Of a stretch of 41,742 nucleotides of DNA, positions 16,599 to 26,274 are shown one piece after another. The position numbers and the translations under genes were made by a program. Origin of the DNA: Mitsuaria sp. GD03876. GTDB taxonomy: Bacteria > Pseudomonadota > Gammaproteobacteria > Burkholderiales > Burkholderiaceae_C. The number at the start of each line of letters is the position of its first letter. Position 1 is the first letter of the stretch. The DNA lies in the NCBI RefSeq assembly GCF_029840635.1, contig NZ_JAOCCU010000053.1, positions 1-41,742 of the forward strand, given 5' to 3'. The notes below the pieces were generated by a model, which was given only the letters and a program-made list of their open reading frames with translations, was not told where the DNA came from and ran no database searches.

Positions 16599-17837
16599 TC
16601 ACTTCATCTTGCACTGCGGCGCGTAGGCGTCCGCGTGCTGCTCGAAGATCTTGCCCAGCGTCCGGTTGGTCACGCGGCCCTGCGGGTCCTTGGTGATCAC
16701 GCGCAGGTAGTAGTCCTGCACCGGGTACTGGTTGTGGTTGAAGCGGAACGGCCCGCGGACCGAGTCGAACTTCGCCGCCTTCAGCGCCTTGAGCAGCGCG
16801 GGCTTGTCCTCGACCTTGCCCTTGACGTCGCGCACCGCCGCGCCGATCAGCAGCGCGGCGTCGTAGCCCTGGCTCGCGTACAGCGACGGCAGGCGGCCGT
16901 ACTCCTTGACGAAGTCCGCGACGAAACGCTTGTTGGCCGGGTTGTCCAGGTCGTGCGCCCAGTGCGAGCTGTTGAACATGCCCAGCATCGGCTCGCCGAC
17001 GGCCTTGATGACGTCCTCGTCGGCGGAGAAGCCGGGCCCGAACAGCGTGATGTCCTTGGACAGGCCCGCGCCGACGAACTGCTTGATGAAGTTGATGCCC
17101 ATGCCGCCGGGCAGGAAGATGTACATCGCGTCGGGCTTGGCGGCGCGCGCCTGCGCCAGCTCGGCCGCGTAGTCCAGCTGGCCGAGCTTGGTGTAGATCT
17201 CGTCGGCGACGGCGCCCTTGTAGTAGCGCTTGAAGCCGGCCACCGCGTCCTTGCCCGCCGGGTAGTTGGGCGCCAGCACCACGACCTTCTTGAAGCCCTT
17301 GTCCATCACCGTCTTGCCGATGGCCTCGTGCAGGTTGTCGTTCTGCCAGGCGACGTTGAAGAAGTACGGGTTGCACTGCTCGCCGGCGTACTGCGACGGC
17401 CCGGCGTTGGCGCTGACATAGGGCACCTGGGCGGCGAACACGCCGGGGCCGACCGCCAGCATTACGTTGGAGAACACGATGCCGGTCATCACGTCGACCT
17501 TGTCGCGCTTGAGCAGCCGCTCGGCCGACTGCTTGGCCACCTCGGGGTTCTGCTGGTCGTCGGCGATGACGGTCTCCACCGGCAGCCCGCCGAGCTTTCC
17601 GCCGCCGTGCTTGACCGCCAACGCGAAACCGTCGCGGATGTCCACGCCCAGGCCGGCGCCCGCGCCCGACAGCGTGCTCAGCATGCCGACCTTGAGCTTG
17701 TCGGCGGCCCGCGCCGGCAAGGCCAGCATCGCCGAGGCCGCCAGGGCGGCGACCGCGGCGATGGCCGGCGCGGTGCGCGCGCGGCGGGGGGAGGACGGCT
17801 CGTACTGCGGCGACTGCTTCGAATCGTTGGCGTTCAT
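16599..17837 (-). CDS. Liv-type ABC importer periplasmic binding protein
   Basis: 412 residues. The ATG at 17837 has GGAG about 8 bp upstream. A long basic N-region precedes the signal hydrophobic core, with cleavage after PARA (about residue 44). The mature protein begins KLKVGMLSTLSGAGAGLGVDIRDGFALAV, the type I periplasmic fold of Leu/Ile/Val-binding relatives (Peripla_BP_6). Similar proteins serve importers for benzoate, hydroxybenzoates and other aromatic acids. Because it lies between the anthranilate-CoA ligase gene (73 bp) and livH, the likely ligand is anthranilate, kynurenine or a related compound. That is inferred from position. Confidence 0.9.
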   Translation of the reverse strand: MNANDSKQSPQYEPSSPRRARTAPAIAAVAALAASAMLALPARAADKLKVGMLSTLSGAGAGLGVDIRDGFALAVKHGGGKLGGLPVETVIADDQQNPEVAKQSAERLLKRDKVDVMTGIVFSNVMLAVGPGVFAAQVPYVSANAGPSQYAGEQCNPYFFNVAWQNDNLHEAIGKTVMDKGFKKVVVLAPNYPAGKDAVAGFKRYYKGAVADEIYTKLGQLDYAAELAQARAAKPDAMYIFLPGGMGINFIKQFVGAGLSKDITLFGPGFSADEDVIKAVGEPMLGMFNSSHWAHDLDNPANKRFVADFVKEYGRLPSLYASQGYDAALLIGAAVRDVKGKVEDKPALLKALKAAKFDSVRGPFRFNHNQYPVQDYYLRVITKDPQGRVTNRTLGKIFEQHADAYAPQCKMK

Positions 17838-17910
17838 CGGACGCTCCAGAAGGCCCCGGACGGGGCGGGTCGGAAGGTCGCGCCCGTACGGCAAGGCGCG
17901 GTCGGGGGGA

Positions 17911-19545
17911 TCACTGCTCGCGCAGGCGGAAACGCTGCAGCTTGCCGGTTTCGGTGCGGGGCAGGCTGGCGCGGAACTCTATCGCACGGGGGTACTTGTA
18001 CGGGGCGATCGTGGCCTTGACGAAGTCCTGCATCGCCTTGGCCCGCGCGGCCTCGTCGACGTCCGCGGACACGCCCGGCTTGAGCACGACGAAGGCCTTG
18101 ACCAGCTGGCCGCGTTCCTCGTCGGGCACGCCGATCACCGCGCATTCGGCGACGTCGGGATGCGCGAGCAGCGCCGACTCGACCTCCGGTCCGGCGATGT
18201 TGTAGCCGCCGGAAATGATCATGTCGTCGGTGCGCGCCTGGTAGACGAAGTAGCCGTCGGCATCGATCAGGTAGGCGTCGCCGGTCAGGTTCCAGCCGTG
18301 CTTCACGTACTTCTGCTGCCGGTCGTCGGCCAGGTAGCGACAGCCGGTCGGCCCCAGCACCGCGAGCTTGCCGACGGTGCCCGGTGGGACATCGCGCCCG
18401 TCCTCGTCGACGACGCGCGCGCGGTAGCCCGGCACCGCCTTGCCGGTCGCGCCGGGGCGCGCCGTGGCCTCGGTGTGCGAGACGAAGATGTGCAGCATCT
18501 CGGTCGCGCCGATGCCGTCGATCATCTCCAGGCCGGTCGTGTCCTTCCACAGCTGGCGCGTGGCCGCGGGCAGCGCCTCGCCGGCGCTGACGCACTTGCG
18601 CAGCGACGACAGGTCGTGCGAACCCGCCTGCGCCGCCATCGCGCGGTACGAGGTCGGCGCGGTGAAGCACACGGTCGCGCGGTACCGGGCGATCGCCGGC
18701 AGCAGCGCCTCCGGCGAGGCCTTCTCCAGCAGCACCGTCGACGCGCCCACGCTCAGCGGGAACAGCAGCAGCCCGCCCAGCCCGAAGGTGAAGGCCAGCG
18801 GCGGGCTGCCGATGAAGACGTCGTCGGCGTTGGCGCGCAGGCAGTGCACCGGCCAGCAGCGGCAAATCGCGATCACGTCGCGGTGGAAGTGCATCGTGCC
18901 CTTGGGCTGGCCGGTCGTGCCCGAGGTGAACGCGATCAGCGCGCAGTCGTCGGACGCGGTGTCGACGTTGTCGAAGGTCGACGGCTGCCGCCCGGCCCGC
19001 GCCTCCAGGCCCTCGGGCGCCTGGCTGCGGAACAGGCAGACCCGTTCCAGCACCGGGAAGCGCGCGCGGGCCGCGTCCAGCTCCTCGGCCAGCGCCGCGT
19101 CGCACAGCGCGTGCGACACCCGCGCCTTGTCGATGACCTGCGCCAACTCCTTCGCGCGCAGCAGCGGCATCGTCGCCACCGCGATCGCGCCGACCTTCAT
19201 CACCGCGAACCAGCAGGCCGCCATCTGCGGCGTGTTGGCGCCGCGCAGCAGCACGCGGTTGCCGGGCACCACGCCCATCTCGTTCACCAGCACATGGGCG
19301 ATGCGGTTGGCCTGCGCCTGCAGCTCCGCGTAGGTCCAATGCACCTCGCCGCCGCGGCCGTCGCCGCCGATCACGCAAGGCCGCCCGCCGTGCCCCTGCT
19401 CGACCCAGCGATCGAGCAGCTCATGCGCGCAGTTCATCCGCTCGGGGAACTGCAGCTCCGGCAATTCGAAGATCAACTCCGGCCACTGCTCCCGCGGCGG
19501 GAGGTGGTCGCGGGCGAAGGTGTCCTGGTGGGCGGTGCGGTGCAT
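17911..19545 (-). CDS. abmG: 2-aminobenzoate (anthranilate)-CoA ligase
   Basis: 544-residue ANL-superfamily enzyme that makes the CoA thioester of an aromatic acid via an acyl-AMP in the cytoplasm. Visible motifs are the P-loop TSGTTGQPKG (207-216), GIGATEM (344-350), TGD (421-423), hinge region QARTDDMIISGGYNI, and catalytic Lys535 in ETGKLQR. The protein resembles the benzoate/2-aminobenzoate-CoA ligase group. Because the operon also holds AbmA-type monooxygenase/reductase and faces kynBUA, anthranilate is the expected substrate. It starts 10 bp after the acyl-CoA dehydrogenase gene. Benzoate or salicylate activation cannot be excluded from sequence. Confidence 0.85.
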   Translation of the reverse strand: MHRTAHQDTFARDHLPPREQWPELIFELPELQFPERMNCAHELLDRWVEQGHGGRPCVIGGDGRGGEVHWTYAELQAQANRIAHVLVNEMGVVPGNRVLLRGANTPQMAACWFAVMKVGAIAVATMPLLRAKELAQVIDKARVSHALCDAALAEELDAARARFPVLERVCLFRSQAPEGLEARAGRQPSTFDNVDTASDDCALIAFTSGTTGQPKGTMHFHRDVIAICRCWPVHCLRANADDVFIGSPPLAFTFGLGGLLLFPLSVGASTVLLEKASPEALLPAIARYRATVCFTAPTSYRAMAAQAGSHDLSSLRKCVSAGEALPAATRQLWKDTTGLEMIDGIGATEMLHIFVSHTEATARPGATGKAVPGYRARVVDEDGRDVPPGTVGKLAVLGPTGCRYLADDRQQKYVKHGWNLTGDAYLIDADGYFVYQARTDDMIISGGYNIAGPEVESALLAHPDVAECAVIGVPDEERGQLVKAFVVLKPGVSADVDEAARAKAMQDFVKATIAPYKYPRAIEFRASLPRTETGKLQRFRLREQ

Positions 19546-19555
19546 GAGGGCGTCC

Positions 19556-20707
19556 TTATCCGTTCTTCAACAGGTCGCGTCCGATGATCAACTGCTGGAC
19601 CTCGCTGGCGCCCTCGTAGATGCGCAGCGCGCGGATCTCGCGGTACAGCGACTCGACGATCTCGCCACGCCGCACGCCGCGTCCGCCGTGCAGCTGCACC
19701 GCCGCGTCGATGACGCGCTGCGCGCCCTCGGTGGCCATCAGCTTGGCCATCGCGGCCTCGCGGGTGATCGTGCGGCCCTGGTCGCGTTCCCAGGCGGCGC
19801 GGTAGACCAGCAGCGCGCTGCTGTCGACGGTGCAGGCCATGTCGGCCAGCTTGGCCTGCGTCAGCGGCAGGTCGGCCAGCGTGGCGCCGAACATCTCGCG
19901 CTCGCGGGCCTGATGCAGGCCCTCCTCCAGCGCCCGGCGGGCGAAGCCCAGCGAAGCCGCCGCCACCGAGGTGCGGAACACGTCCAGCGTGCGCATCGCC
20001 ACCTTGAAGCCCTCGCCCGGCGCGCCGACCATCGCGGTCCGGGGCACGCGGCAGTTCGTGAAACGCAGCCGCGCCAGCGGATGCGGCGCGATCACGTCGA
20101 TGCGCTCCGCGATCTCGAACCCCGGCAGGCCGGCGTCGACGATGAAGGCGCTGATGCCGCGCGATCCGGGCTGCTCGCCGGTGCGGGCGAAGACGACGTA
20201 GAAGTCGGCGATCCCGCCGTTGGAGATCCAGGTCTTCTCGCCGTCGAGCACGTAGTCATCGCCGTCCGGCCGCGCGGCGCATCGCATCGCCGCGACGTCG
20301 GAGCCCGCCTCCGGCTCCGACAGCGCGAAGGCCGCCAGCGCCTCGCCGCGCGCCACCCGCGGCAGGTAGGCCTCGCGCTGCGCCGGCGTGCCCATCAGCG
20401 AGATCGCGCCCGAGCCCAGGCCCTGCATCGCGAACGCGAAATCGGCCAGGCCATCATGCCGCGCCAGCGTCTCGCGCAGCAGGCAGATCGCGCGGGTGTC
20501 GATGGCCTCGCCCTCGCCCGCCACCGCGTGCGTGAGCCAGCCGCCGGCGCCCAGCGCCTTCACCAGCGCCTTGCAGCTGGCATCCACGTCCTCATGGTCG
20601 ACCGCGCCATGCGCCAGGTGCGTCGCGCACCAGGCGTCGAGCGCGCTGGCCAGCGCGCGGTGCCTGTCGTCGAAGAACGGCCAGTCCAGGTGTTTCAGGT
20701 GCTGCAT
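19556..20707 (-). CDS. Acyl-CoA dehydrogenase (anthranilate operon)
   Basis: 383-residue FAD acyl-CoA dehydrogenase. The core signatures are [17 protein letters not shown] (substrate/FAD loop), [19 protein letters not shown] and the C-terminal [19 protein letters not shown], which holds the usual catalytic glutamate. A GAGGACGG ribosome site supports the ATG at 20707. It lies 8 bp after the crotonase-fold gene and 10 bp before abmG. In this pathway it would oxidise an alicyclic or ring-opened CoA intermediate after the AbmA step, passing electrons to ETF. The precise substrate is unknown. Confidence 0.87.
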   Translation of the reverse strand: MQHLKHLDWPFFDDRHRALASALDAWCATHLAHGAVDHEDVDASCKALVKALGAGGWLTHAVAGEGEAIDTRAICLLRETLARHDGLADFAFAMQGLGSGAISLMGTPAQREAYLPRVARGEALAAFALSEPEAGSDVAAMRCAARPDGDDYVLDGEKTWISNGGIADFYVVFARTGEQPGSRGISAFIVDAGLPGFEIAERIDVIAPHPLARLRFTNCRVPRTAMVGAPGEGFKVAMRTLDVFRTSVAAASLGFARRALEEGLHQAREREMFGATLADLPLTQAKLADMACTVDSSALLVYRAAWERDQGRTITREAAMAKLMATEGAQRVIDAAVQLHGGRGVRRGEIVESLYREIRALRIYEGASEVQQLIIGRDLLKNG

Positions 20708-20715
20708 GGCCGTCC

Positions 20716-21555
20716 TCAATCGCCCTTGAACTCGGGACGCTGCTTCGCGACGAACGCGTGATACGCGCGGTGGAAGTCCTGCGTCATCATGCAGATCGCC
20801 TGGGCCTGCGCCTCGGCCTCGATGGCCTCGTCCACGCCCATCGTCCACTCCTGGTGCAGCATCCGCTTGGTCATCGCATGCGCGAAGTTCGGCCCGGCGG
20901 CGATCTCCGCGGCCCAGGCCACGGCTTGCGCCTCCAGCGCGTCCGGCTCGGCCAGGCGGTTGAGGAAGCCCCAGTGGTGCGCTTCCTCGCCGCCCAGGCT
21001 GCGCCCGGTGTAGAGCAGGTCCGACGCGCGGCCCTGCCCGACGATGCGCGGCAGCAGCGCGCAGGCGCCCATGTCGCAGCCGGCCAGGCCGACCCGGGTG
21101 AACAGGAAGGCGGTCTTGCTGCGCGCGGTGCCCACGCGCAGGTCCGAGGCCATCGCCATGATCGCGCCGGCGCCGGCGCACACGCCGTCGATCGCGGCGA
21201 CCACCGGCTGCGGGCAGGCGCGCATCGCCTTGACCAGGTCGCCGGTCATGCGGGTGAAGGCCAGCAAGTCCGGCATCGACATCGCCGTCAGCGGGCCGAT
21301 GATCTCGTGCACGTCGCCGCCGGAGCAGAAGTTGCCGCCCGCGCCCTGCACGACGATGGCGTTCACCTCGTCGACGTAGGCCAGCGTGCGGAACAGGTCG
21401 CGCAGCTCGGCGTAGGACGCGAAGGTCAGCGGGTTCTTGCGCTCGGGGCGGTTCAGCGTGATCACGCCGACCGCGCCTTCCTGGCGCCAGCTGAAGTGCG
21501 CCGGGGCGAAGCCTTCGAGGCTGCGGCGGTTGCCGGTGATGAGGTGACTGTCCAT
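20716..21555 (-). CDS. Crotonase-fold (enoyl-CoA hydratase family) protein lacking both canonical glutamates
   Basis: 279 residues of the crotonase fold: [12 protein letters not shown] supplies the first oxyanion-hole region and [21 protein letters not shown] the second. In true hydratases the latter segment carries a catalytic glutamate (GGGCELA) and a second glutamate lies in a PE-x-x-x-G motif; here these align with isoleucine (GAGAIMA) and with [12 protein letters not shown]. The retained aspartate in GCDMG could act instead, as in other crotonase enzymes. It may therefore be a ring hydrolase or thioester-modifying enzyme rather than a hydratase. An AGGAG site precedes the ATG at 21555. 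It is in the operon between marR and the dehydrogenase. Confidence 0.85.
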   Translation of the reverse strand: MDSHLITGNRRSLEGFAPAHFSWRQEGAVGVITLNRPERKNPLTFASYAELRDLFRTLAYVDEVNAIVVQGAGGNFCSGGDVHEIIGPLTAMSMPDLLAFTRMTGDLVKAMRACPQPVVAAIDGVCAGAGAIMAMASDLRVGTARSKTAFLFTRVGLAGCDMGACALLPRIVGQGRASDLLYTGRSLGGEEAHHWGFLNRLAEPDALEAQAVAWAAEIAAGPNFAHAMTKRMLHQEWTMGVDEAIEAEAQAQAICMMTQDFHRAYHAFVAKQRPEFKGD

Positions 21556-21660
21556 CGGTACTCCTGTGATCCTGTCGTTGGCCGGGCGTGATCCGGTCCT
21601 GATCGGTTCATCGGCGATCGGTCGTGCCGGGCGCGACACCCCGCGCGATCGATCGCCGGC

Positions 21661-22164
21661 TCATTTGCGGGCCGCGTCCAGCTGCGCGAGGTGGCCCTTC
21701 AGCCCCGCGAGCAGCTCGTACACCGCCGTCTTCTGTTCGGGCGACCAGCCGGCCAGCAGCTCGACGATCCAGCCCTCGTGCGTGGCCGCCATGCGCTTGA
21801 ACTGGCGGCGGCCGGCCGGCGTCAGCCGCACCGTCACGCTGCGCCGGTCCGACGGATGCGGCTCGCGCAGCACGAAGCCCTCGGCCTCGAGCTGGTCGGT
21901 GACGCCGGTGACGTTGCCGCCGGTGACCATCAGCCGCTGCGACAGCTCGCGCATCGTCAGCCCGTCGGGGCTGCGCTCGAGCTGCGCCAGCAGGTCGAAG
22001 CGCGGCAGCGTCGTGCCGAAGTCGTTGCGCAGGCGCTGGCGGATCTGGTCCTCGATCCGCGTGGTGCAGGCCAGCAGCCGCAGCCACAGCCGCAGCGCCT
22101 GGTGGTCGCCGTCGCGCAGCCGCGACTCGAGGTCGGGGCCCAGGTCCTGGTCGGAATCCAGCAT
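21661..22164 (-). CDS. MarR-family regulator of the anthranilate operon
   Basis: 167-residue MarR-type winged helix-turn-helix dimeric regulator. The DNA-binding core is visible: LERSPDGLTMRELSQRLMVTGGNVTGVTDQLEAEGFV (recognition helix) followed by the wing HPSDRRSVTVRLTPAGRR. Its ATG overlaps the SDR stop by one base (TGATG), so it is co-transcribed with abmA and the SDR. MarR proteins inside aromatic-acid operons usually repress their own operon and respond to an aromatic acid or its CoA ester. The 20-bp imperfect palindrome over the abmA -35 box is the best candidate site. Effector inferred. Confidence 0.9.
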   Translation of the reverse strand: MLDSDQDLGPDLESRLRDGDHQALRLWLRLLACTTRIEDQIRQRLRNDFGTTLPRFDLLAQLERSPDGLTMRELSQRLMVTGGNVTGVTDQLEAEGFVLREPHPSDRRSVTVRLTPAGRRQFKRMAATHEGWIVELLAGWSPEQKTAVYELLAGLKGHLAQLDAARK

Positions 22165-22952
22165 CACATCACCTCCCCGCCGGCCACCGCGATCGCCTGT
22201 CCGGTGAGGGACCCGCTGTCGCGCCGCGCCAGCCACGCGACCGTCGCCGCCACCTCGGCGGGATCGACCAGGCGCCCCTGCGGATTGACCGCGGCCAGCT
22301 CCGCGCGCGCATCGTCCGGCGTGCGGCCGGTCTTGGCGACGATCGTGTCGATCGCGCCGGCAACGATGTCGGTCTCGGTGTAGCCGGGGCAGACCGCGTT
22401 GACGGTCACGCCCTTGCGCGCCACCTCCAGCGCCAGCGCGCGCGTCAGGCCCAGCACGCCGTGCTTGGCCGCGCAGTACGCGGCGACGTAGGCATAACCC
22501 TTGAGCGCCGCGGTGCTGGCGACGTTGACGATGCGGCCGAAGCGGCGCTCGGTCATCGCCGGCAGCACCTCGCGGCTGCACAGGAAGCTGCCGGTGAGGT
22601 TGACGTCGAGCAGACGCTGCCAGGTCGCCAGCGAGGTCTTGCCCAGCGGCGCGGTCTCGACCTGGCCGGCGTTGTTGACCAGCAGGTCGACCGGCCCGGC
22701 CGCGGCGACCGCCGCCGCGAAGGCCTGGCGCACGCTGGCCTCGTCGCCGACGTCGCAGGCCTGCAGCTCGACCGAGGGGCCGCCGTCGACGCTCAGCCGG
22801 TCGCGCTGCTCCTGGAGCTTGTCCAGGCGCCGACCCATCAGCGTGACGCGCGCGCCGTCGGCGATCAGCGCCTGGGCGATCGCGGCGCCGATGCCGGAGC
22901 CGCCGCCGGTCACCACCGCATGCAGGCCCTCGAGGGGGTACTTGTCGCTCAT
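22164..22952 (-). CDS. Short-chain dehydrogenase, 3-hydroxyacyl-CoA/ketone type
   Basis: 262-residue classical SDR. The cofactor motif TGGGSGIG (15-22), NNAG (93-96), catalytic Ser146 and the Tyr159-x3-Lys163 pair are all present, so activity is expected. RRLDKL after the second strand hints at NADP(H) use. In the operon it lies between abmA (37 bp) and marR (1-bp overlap). It could reduce or oxidise the ring 5-oxo/5-hydroxy group left by AbmA, or act as the 3-hydroxyacyl-CoA dehydrogenase of the later chain steps. Which one cannot be told from sequence. Confidence 0.88.
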   Translation of the reverse strand: MSDKYPLEGLHAVVTGGGSGIGAAIAQALIADGARVTLMGRRLDKLQEQRDRLSVDGGPSVELQACDVGDEASVRQAFAAAVAAAGPVDLLVNNAGQVETAPLGKTSLATWQRLLDVNLTGSFLCSREVLPAMTERRFGRIVNVASTAALKGYAYVAAYCAAKHGVLGLTRALALEVARKGVTVNAVCPGYTETDIVAGAIDTIVAKTGRTPDDARAELAAVNPQGRLVDPAEVAATVAWLARRDSGSLTGQAIAVAGGEVM

Positions 22953-22989
22953 GTCGTTCCCTTGCCGATGTGCCGTTCGCCCGCGCCGC

Positions 22990-25338
22990 TCACACGCCCA
23001 GCGCGCGGTTGGCCTGCTCCTGCGCGGCCGCGCCGCCGCCCAAGGCGCGCTGACGTTCGAACTCGCGCTCCATCTGGCTCTTGCCCGACAGGTACTGCGC
23101 CGGCCAGTCCAGGCCGGGGCCGGACAGGTAACCGATCCGCGCGGCCTCGGTCAGCGTCCAGGCCGGGTTGGCCAGGTGCGGCCGCGCGATCGCGCACAGG
23201 TCCGCGCGGCCGGCCGCGACGATGCTGTTGACATGGTCCGCCTCCGAGATCGCACCCACCGCGATCGTCGCGATGCCGGCGCGGTTGCGCACGCTCTCGC
23301 TGAACGGCGTCTGCCACATGCGGCCGTAGACGGGTTTCTCCCGCTTGCTGACCTGGCCCGAGGACACGTCGATCAAATCGGCGCCGGCGGCCTTGAAGGC
23401 CTCGGCCATCGCGACGGCGTCGTCGGTGGTCGTGCCGCCGCTGACCCAGTCGTTGGCGGAGATCCGCACCGACATCGGCCGGTCCTGCGGCCAGACGGCG
23501 CGCATCGCGGCGAAGACCTCGAGCGGATAGCGCAGCCGGTTCTCCAGCGAGCCGCCGTACGCGTCGGTGCGCTGGTTCGTCAGTGGGGACAGGAAACTCG
23601 ACAGCAGGTAGCCGTGCGCGCAGTGCAGTTCCAGCCAGTCGAAACCGGCCTCGGCGGCGCGCCGGGTGGCAGCGATGAAATCGGCCTGGACGCGGTCCAT
23701 GTCCTCGCGCGTCATCGCGCGGGACCACTGGCTGACACCGTCCAGGTACTGCTGCGGCGAGGCCGAGATCAGCGGCCAGTTGCCCTCGTCCAGCGGCTGG
23801 TCGATGCCGTCCCAGGCGACGCGGGTCGAGCCCTTCGCGCCGGCGTGTCCGAGCTGCATCGCGATCTTCGCGGTCGAGGACCGGTGCACGTGGTCGACGA
23901 TCCGCTTCCAGCCGTCGCGCTGCTCGTCGCTCCACAGCCCCGGGCATCCCGGCGTGATGCGCGCGTCGGGCGAGACGCAGGTCATCTCGACGAACACCAG
24001 CCCCGCGCCGCCCATCGCGCGGGCGCCCAGGTGCGCCAGGTGGTAGTCGCCCGGCTGGCCGTCCTCGCAGGAGTACTGCGCCATCGGCGAGACGACGACC
24101 CGGTTCTTCAGCGTCACGCCGCGCAGCGTGAACGGCGTGAACATCGGCGGCGCCGGCCGGTCCAGGCCCGCGCGGCGGGACAGCCAGGCCTCGTACTCGC
24201 CGACGTAGCGGGCGTCGCGCAGCCGCAGGTTCTCGTGCGAGATGCGCTGCGAGCGCGTCAGCAGCGAGTAGGCGAACTGCTCCGGCGCGAGGCGCGCGTG
24301 GCGTTCGACGTTCTCGAACCACTCGGTGGAATTGCGCGCGGCATTCTGGATGCGCAGCACCTCGATCGAGCGCGTGGCCTCGTACTCCTCGAGCGCGGCG
24401 GACAGGCTCTCGACACCGCCGCCATGGCGCTCGATGTCGCGGGCCAGCGCGATCGCGTCCTCGAGCGCGAGCTTCGTGCCCGAGCCGATCGAGAAATGCG
24501 CGGTATGGGCCGCGTCGCCCATCAGCACCACCGGCGCGCGGCCGTTGTGATGCACCCAGCGCTTGCACACGACCCGCGGGAAACGGATCCACTGCGCCGA
24601 GCCGCGCAGGTGCGACGCGTTGGAGATCAGCGGGTGCCCGTCGAGCACCTTGGCGAAGAGTCGCTCGCAGAAGGCGATGCCCTCCTCCTTGCTCATGTCC
24701 TCCAGGCCCGCGGCCTTCCAGACCGGCTCCGGCGCCTCGACGATGAAGGTCGAATGCGTCTGGTCGAAGCGGTAGGCATGCGCCTGGAACCAGCCCCACT
24801 CGGTCTTCTGGAAATCGAAGGTGAAGGCGTCGAACAGCTTGGTCGTGCCCAGCCACACGAACCGACACTGGCGCAGGTCGATGTCGGGCTGGTAGGTCGC
24901 GGTGTACTTCTGGCGCAGCCGGCTGTTGAGCCCGTCGGCCGCGATGATCAGGTCGGCGTCGATGCCGGCGTCGTCGGTCACGTCGGTCTCGTAGCGGATC
25001 TCGACGCCCAGTTCCTCGCAACGCTCGCGCAGGATGTCCAGCAGCTGGCGCCGGCCGATGCCGCAGAAACCATGCCCGCCCGAGACCATCGTCCGGCCGT
25101 CGATGTGCACCGCGATGTCGTCCCAGTGATTGAACGACTGCAGGATCCGCTCGGCCGTCTTCGGATCGGCCTCGCGCAGCGCGGCCAGCGTCTGGTCGGA
25201 GAACACGACGCCCCAGCCGAAGGTGTCGCCGGCGCGATTGCGCTCCAGCACCGTCACCTGATGGGCGGGGTCCTGCCGCTTCATCAGCAGCGCGAAGTAC
25301 AGGCCGGCGGGGCCGCCGCCGATGCAGGTGATACGCAT
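22990..25338 (-). CDS. abmA: 2-aminobenzoyl-CoA monooxygenase/reductase (flavoprotein fusion)
   Basis: 782 residues fusing two flavoenzymes. Residues 1-395 are a group A aromatic monooxygenase: GGGPAGL (7-13), and [14 protein letters not shown] (274-287) for FAD. Residues 399-740 are an old-yellow-enzyme-type NAD(P)H:flavin oxidoreductase: [31 protein letters not shown], and [20 protein letters not shown]. This architecture is known from the Azoarcus 2-aminobenzoyl-CoA monooxygenase/reductase, which hydroxylates and then reduces the ring in one protein; salicylyl-CoA 5-hydroxylases look alike. The abmG and kyn neighbours favour anthraniloyl-CoA. It is first in the operon, 42 nt from the predicted transcription start. 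Confidence 0.9.
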   Translation of the reverse strand: MRITCIGGGPAGLYFALLMKRQDPAHQVTVLERNRAGDTFGWGVVFSDQTLAALREADPKTAERILQSFNHWDDIAVHIDGRTMVSGGHGFCGIGRRQLLDILRERCEELGVEIRYETDVTDDAGIDADLIIAADGLNSRLRQKYTATYQPDIDLRQCRFVWLGTTKLFDAFTFDFQKTEWGWFQAHAYRFDQTHSTFIVEAPEPVWKAAGLEDMSKEEGIAFCERLFAKVLDGHPLISNASHLRGSAQWIRFPRVVCKRWVHHNGRAPVVLMGDAAHTAHFSIGSGTKLALEDAIALARDIERHGGGVESLSAALEEYEATRSIEVLRIQNAARNSTEWFENVERHARLAPEQFAYSLLTRSQRISHENLRLRDARYVGEYEAWLSRRAGLDRPAPPMFTPFTLRGVTLKNRVVVSPMAQYSCEDGQPGDYHLAHLGARAMGGAGLVFVEMTCVSPDARITPGCPGLWSDEQRDGWKRIVDHVHRSSTAKIAMQLGHAGAKGSTRVAWDGIDQPLDEGNWPLISASPQQYLDGVSQWSRAMTREDMDRVQADFIAATRRAAEAGFDWLELHCAHGYLLSSFLSPLTNQRTDAYGGSLENRLRYPLEVFAAMRAVWPQDRPMSVRISANDWVSGGTTTDDAVAMAEAFKAAGADLIDVSSGQVSKREKPVYGRMWQTPFSESVRNRAGIATIAVGAISEADHVNSIVAAGRADLCAIARPHLANPAWTLTEAARIGYLSGPGLDWPAQYLSGKSQMEREFERQRALGGGAAAQEQANRALGV

Positions 25339-25386
25339 GATTCCGGGGCGCCGGCTCGCGCCGGACGGTGACTGCTTGACGGGATC

Positions 25387-25415
25387 ACTTTAGGCCTTGA
25401 TAGTTGAGGTGTCAA
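25387..25415 (-). promoter_or_regulatory. Sigma-70-type promoter of the abmA operon
   Basis: On the minus strand TTGACA (25410-25415) is a perfect -35, followed by a 17-bp spacer and TAAAGT (25387-25392) as -10. Predicted transcription starts near 25380, about 42 nt before the abmA ATG. Confidence 0.65.
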
Positions 25416-25419
25416 CGAT
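25400..25419. promoter_or_regulatory. 20-bp imperfect palindrome over the abmA -35 box, candidate MarR operator
   Basis: ATAGTTGA and TCAACGAT flank GGTG; the inner arms GTTGA/TCAAC are perfect and 7 of 8 positions pair overall. The size and overlap with the -35 fit repression by the operon's MarR protein. It could also affect the divergent kynB promoter, which I could not place firmly. Confidence 0.55.
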
Positions 25420-25562
25420 CTGGATAACCCTGAACCCATCGGCGTCGTCGGCCCTCGCGGCTTGCGGAATCGGTCGGGCCTTGTTGGAATTAACCGACAC
25501 CACGACGTCAGGCCCCGCGCTAAGGTGCGCGCCGCCGCGCCGAGGGCCGGCAGGAGCAGCAG

Positions 25563-26210
25563 ATGAAGTCAACAAGCCAATCCACGCCGCGATCGCTGTG
25601 GGACATCTCGCCGGTGGTGGCGAGCGACGCGCCGATCTTTCCCGGCGACGAACCCTATGCGTTGAAGTGGACCGCGCGGCTGTCGCCGGACTGCCCGGTG
25701 AACCTGAGCGCGATCACGATGTCGCCGCACGTCGGCGCGCATGCCGACGCGCCGCTGCACTACGCCGACGGCGTGGCCAGCGCGGCCGAGGTGGCGCTCG
25801 ATCCCTACCTCGGCCCCTGCCGGGTGATCCATGCGATCGGCTGCGGCCCGCTGATCCGCATCGAGCACCTCGAGCACGCCGCGCACGAGCTGCCCCCGCG
25901 CGTGCTGGTGCGCTGCAACGAGCGTGCCGACACCACCTGGAATCCGGAGTTCAGCGCCTACGCGCCCGAGACCGTCGAATGGCTGGCCGCGCGCGGCGTC
26001 AAGCTGATCGGGCTGGACACGCCGTCCGTCGATCCCGCGACCAGCAAGACGCTGGACAGCCACCAGCGGCTGCTGCGCCTGGACCTGCGGGTGCTGGAGA
26101 ACCTGGTCCTCGACGACGTGCCCGAGGGCGACTACGAACTGATCGCGCTGCCGCTCAAGCTTGCCGGCGCCTGCGCGTCACCGGTGCGCGCGGTGCTGCG
26201 GGCGCTCTGA
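25563..26210 (+). CDS. kynB: Kynurenine formamidase (arylformamidase)
   Basis: 215-residue metal-dependent cyclase-family hydrolase that converts N-formylkynurenine to kynurenine plus formate in the cytoplasm. The metal-site signature H-V-G-A-H-A-D-A-P places ligands at His56, His60 and Asp62, with His167 and Glu179 (SHQRLLRLDLRVLE) further along, as in bacterial KynB. An AGGAG site lies 7 bp before the ATG. It is first in kynB-kynU-kynA and divergent from abmA across 224 bp. Length is normal for the family. Confidence 0.94.
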   Translation: MKSTSQSTPRSLWDISPVVASDAPIFPGDEPYALKWTARLSPDCPVNLSAITMSPHVGAHADAPLHYADGVASAAEVALDPYLGPCRVIHAIGCGPLIRIEHLEHAAHELPPRVLVRCNERADTTWNPEFSAYAPETVEWLAARGVKLIGLDTPSVDPATSKTLDSHQRLLRLDLRVLENLVLDDVPEGDYELIALPLKLAGACASPVRAVLRAL

Positions 26211-26274
26211 GTCCTCGCGCCGCCTCCCCCTTCCCATCCCCTTCCCTCATTTCATCGCTTTGTCTGGAACGCCC

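Noticed and set aside
22501-25371. Long plus-strand frame opposite abmA
   Set aside because: Antisense to a fully recognisable flavoenzyme with intact motifs; composition is that of a GC-rich shadow frame.
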